Shown here piece by piece: positions 62,531-64,000 of a DNA stretch of 64,000 bases (position 1 is the first letter of the stretch; each line of letters starts with the position of its first letter). The translations under genes and the position numbers were made by a program. The notes beneath the pieces are model-generated. The model saw only the letters and a program-made list of their open reading frames with translations. It did no database searches and was not told where the DNA came from. This DNA comes from Cyanobium sp. Cruz-8D1. Its GTDB lineage: Bacteria; Cyanobacteriota; Cyanobacteriia; PCC-6307; Cyanobiaceae. Where the stretch lies: positions 1 through 64,000 of the forward strand of contig NZ_JAGQCD010000002.1 of NCBI RefSeq assembly GCF_024345975.1, in the 5' to 3' direction.

Positions 62531-63610
62531 ATGGACCTTCTGATCGAGGATCTGATGCAGGAGCTGGTCAAGGCCGGAGGCAGCGACCTGCATCTGTCCG
62601 CAGGCAATCCGCCCTACGGCCGCTTCAGCGGTCAGCTGAGGCCGATCGTCCAGGACACCAAGCTCAGCGAGGAAAGCTGCAACCGGCTGATCTTCTCCCT
62701 GCTCAACAACGCCCAGCGCAAGAATCTCGAACAGAACTGGGAACTGGACTGCTCCTACGGCCTCAAGGGGGTCGCCCGTTTCCGCGTCAACGTCTACCGC
62801 CAGCGGGGCACCTACGCGGCCTGCCTGCGGGCGCTTGGCAACTCCATTCCCAGCCTGGAGAAGCTCGGGCTACCGCCCATCGTCGAAGAGATCAGCAGCA
62901 AGCCCAAGGGCCTCGTCCTGGTCACCGGTCCCACCGGTTCCGGCAAGACCACCACCCTGGCCTCGCTGATCGAGCACATCAATGCCACCCGTTCCGAACA
63001 CATCCTCACCATCGAGGATCCGATCGAGTTCACCTACAGAAACAACAAGTCGATCATTCACCAGAGGGAACTCAACGAAGACACCCGCAGTTTCTCCAAT
63101 GCCCTGCGGGCGGCCCTGCGGGAAGATCCCGATGTGATCCTGGTGGGGGAACTGCGCGACCTGGAAACCATCCAGCTGGCGGTCACCGCCGCCGAAACTG
63201 GCCACCTCGTCTTCGCCACCCTGCACACCAGCTCCGCCTCCCAGACCGTGGACAGGATGGTGGATGTGTTCCCAGCCGAGCAGCAGACCCAGATCCGGGT
63301 GCAGCTCAGCGGCAGCCTGCTGGCGGTCTTCTCCCAGACCCTCTGCAAGAGCGCCGAGCCCACCTCCAGCGGGGCCTTCGGTCGGGTGATGGCGCAGGAA
63401 ATCATGATCAACACCCCCGCCATCGCCAACCTGATCCGGGAAGGCAAGAGTTCCCAGCTCTATTCCCAGATCCAGACCGGTGCCAGCATGGGGATGCAGA
63501 CCCTTGAGCGCGCCCTTGCGAACCTGGTGGAGGACGGCAAGGTGACCCGCGACGAAGCCCTGCTGAAAACCACCAAACCCGAGGAACTCGTCCGACTTCT
63601 CGACCGATGA
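62531..63610 (+). CDS. pilT: Type IV pilus retraction ATPase PilT
   Basis: 359 aa. N-terminal GGSDLHLSAGNPPYGRF, Walker A GPTGSGKTTTL near 129-139, Asp box TIEDPIEFTY, Walker B DPDVILVGELRD, His box FATLHTSS, and AIANLIREGKSSQLYSQI, a slight variant of the PilT AIRNLIRE signature. It powers pilus retraction, used in twitching and DNA uptake. Operonic with pilB (4-nt gap) and pilC. Confidence 0.95.
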   Translation: MDLLIEDLMQELVKAGGSDLHLSAGNPPYGRFSGQLRPIVQDTKLSEESCNRLIFSLLNNAQRKNLEQNWELDCSYGLKGVARFRVNVYRQRGTYAACLRALGNSIPSLEKLGLPPIVEEISSKPKGLVLVTGPTGSGKTTTLASLIEHINATRSEHILTIEDPIEFTYRNNKSIIHQRELNEDTRSFSNALRAALREDPDVILVGELRDLETIQLAVTAAETGHLVFATLHTSSASQTVDRMVDVFPAEQQTQIRVQLSGSLLAVFSQTLCKSAEPTSSGAFGRVMAQEIMINTPAIANLIREGKSSQLYSQIQTGASMGMQTLERALANLVEDGKVTRDEALLKTTKPEELVRLLDR

Positions 63611-63666
63611 TGGTCCCCTGACCCCCTTCCCCCGGACGCCGATCCCCGTTTCACCCGAGCGCCGCC

Positions 63667-64000
63667 ATGACCGCCTTCGTCGTCACCTACACCACCCGGT
63701 CCGGCCAGCGCCGGGAGATGACGCTGACGGCGGACAACCCTTCCGTGGCCCGGAGGGAACTGCGCCGCCGCGGCATCCTTCCCCACACCCTGGTGCGCAA
63801 GGAAACCCCGAGGGTTCCCCAGGGGGGCGTCAAGAAAGCGAACTCCTCCTTCAGTGGACTGGCCGACCTGCTGGAGGGCCCGGTGACGATCCGGGACAAG
63901 GCCCTGTTCGCCAACAAACTCTCCGCCCTGGTGGACGCGGGCGTGCCCATCCTGCGCAGCCTCGACCTGATGCGGATGCAGCAGAAGTCCACCAAGATGC
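63667..64000 (+). CDS. pilC: Type IV pilus inner-membrane platform protein PilC (5' part)
   Basis: Only ~111 codons are in the window. The ATG at 63667 starts a domain FVVTYTTRSGQRREMTLTAD, then AREL-type helix VARRELRRRGILPHTL, and the beginning of the first T2SSF domain (DKALFANKLSALVDAGVPIL). This is the usual third gene of pilB-pilT-pilC. Truncated by the window edge. Confidence 0.9.
   Translation, partial: MTAFVVTYTTRSGQRREMTLTADNPSVARRELRRRGILPHTLVRKETPRVPQGGVKKANSSFSGLADLLEGPVTIRDKALFANKLSALVDAGVPILRSLDLMRMQQKSTKM

Noticed and set aside
1-64000. CRISPR array or complete insertion sequence
   Set aside because: No regularly spaced repeats, transposase or terminal inverted repeats were found; no integrase either.

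Overview
The window is a piece of a high-GC picocyanobacterial chromosome (Cyanobium/Synechococcus-like, alpha-cyanobacterial). I infer this from the core genes at the right end: gap2, a TLP40/CYP38-like cyclophilin, efp-accB, murC-murB-ybaB, grpE-dnaJ-tusA-like-rsgA and pilB-pilT-pilC. Several short picocyanobacterial-type proteins and the very G+C-rich codon use agree. I saw no complete tRNA, rRNA, CRISPR array, transposase or integrase.

Layout. (1) 1-14.0 kb is the late end of a prophage or phage-derived element. Structural and tail-fibre genes read rightward (15-8345), including a collagen-like fibre protein and an odd secreted YbaY/NlpE/META protein. Smaller phage genes follow, then a leftward sigma factor - holin-like - membrane protein - bifunctional endolysin cassette (14010-11279). 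(2) 14.3-29.5 kb is a six-gene, translationally coupled, leftward operon matching the methylation-associated defence system MADS: MAD1 HTH, MAD2 methyltransferase, MAD5 specificity subunit, MAD6 NERD/kinase/ATPase, MAD7, and MAD8 giant ATPase. No MAD3 or MAD4 is present. MAD5, MAD7 and MAD8 are visibly more A+T-rich than the flanks. (3) 29.6-33.0 kb, on the same strand, holds an Mrr-type endonuclease preceded by a TPR protein and two unknown proteins, a candidate second defence module. (4) 33.1-38.3 kb holds more phage-type genes: unknown proteins, a Rad52-type annealing protein, a Gp157-like protein and a SLOG/DUF2493 protein. (5) 39.1-43.4 kb is a small module flanked by two decayed tRNA-Gly(CCC) 3' ends. 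It carries a RelBE-type toxin-antitoxin pair with a run-on antitoxin frame, a TOTE-type primase-helicase, and VapBC. (6) From 43.6 kb come small conserved proteins and then ordinary chromosomal genes to the end, where pilC is cut by the window edge.

Interpretation. The two tRNA-Gly 3' fragments suggest that 1-43.4 kb is a tRNA-Gly-anchored island built by serial integration, with the intact tRNA and integrase probably left of the window. Within it MADS sits between phage late/lysis genes and phage recombination genes, as cargo would. The most interesting signals are the six-gene MADS without MAD3/MAD4, an unrecognised PD-(D/E)xK-like motif inside MAD8 that could supply a nuclease, the Mrr/TPR operon next to it, and the integrase-less TOTE mini-element. 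All family assignments were made by reading the proteins; no database search was run.
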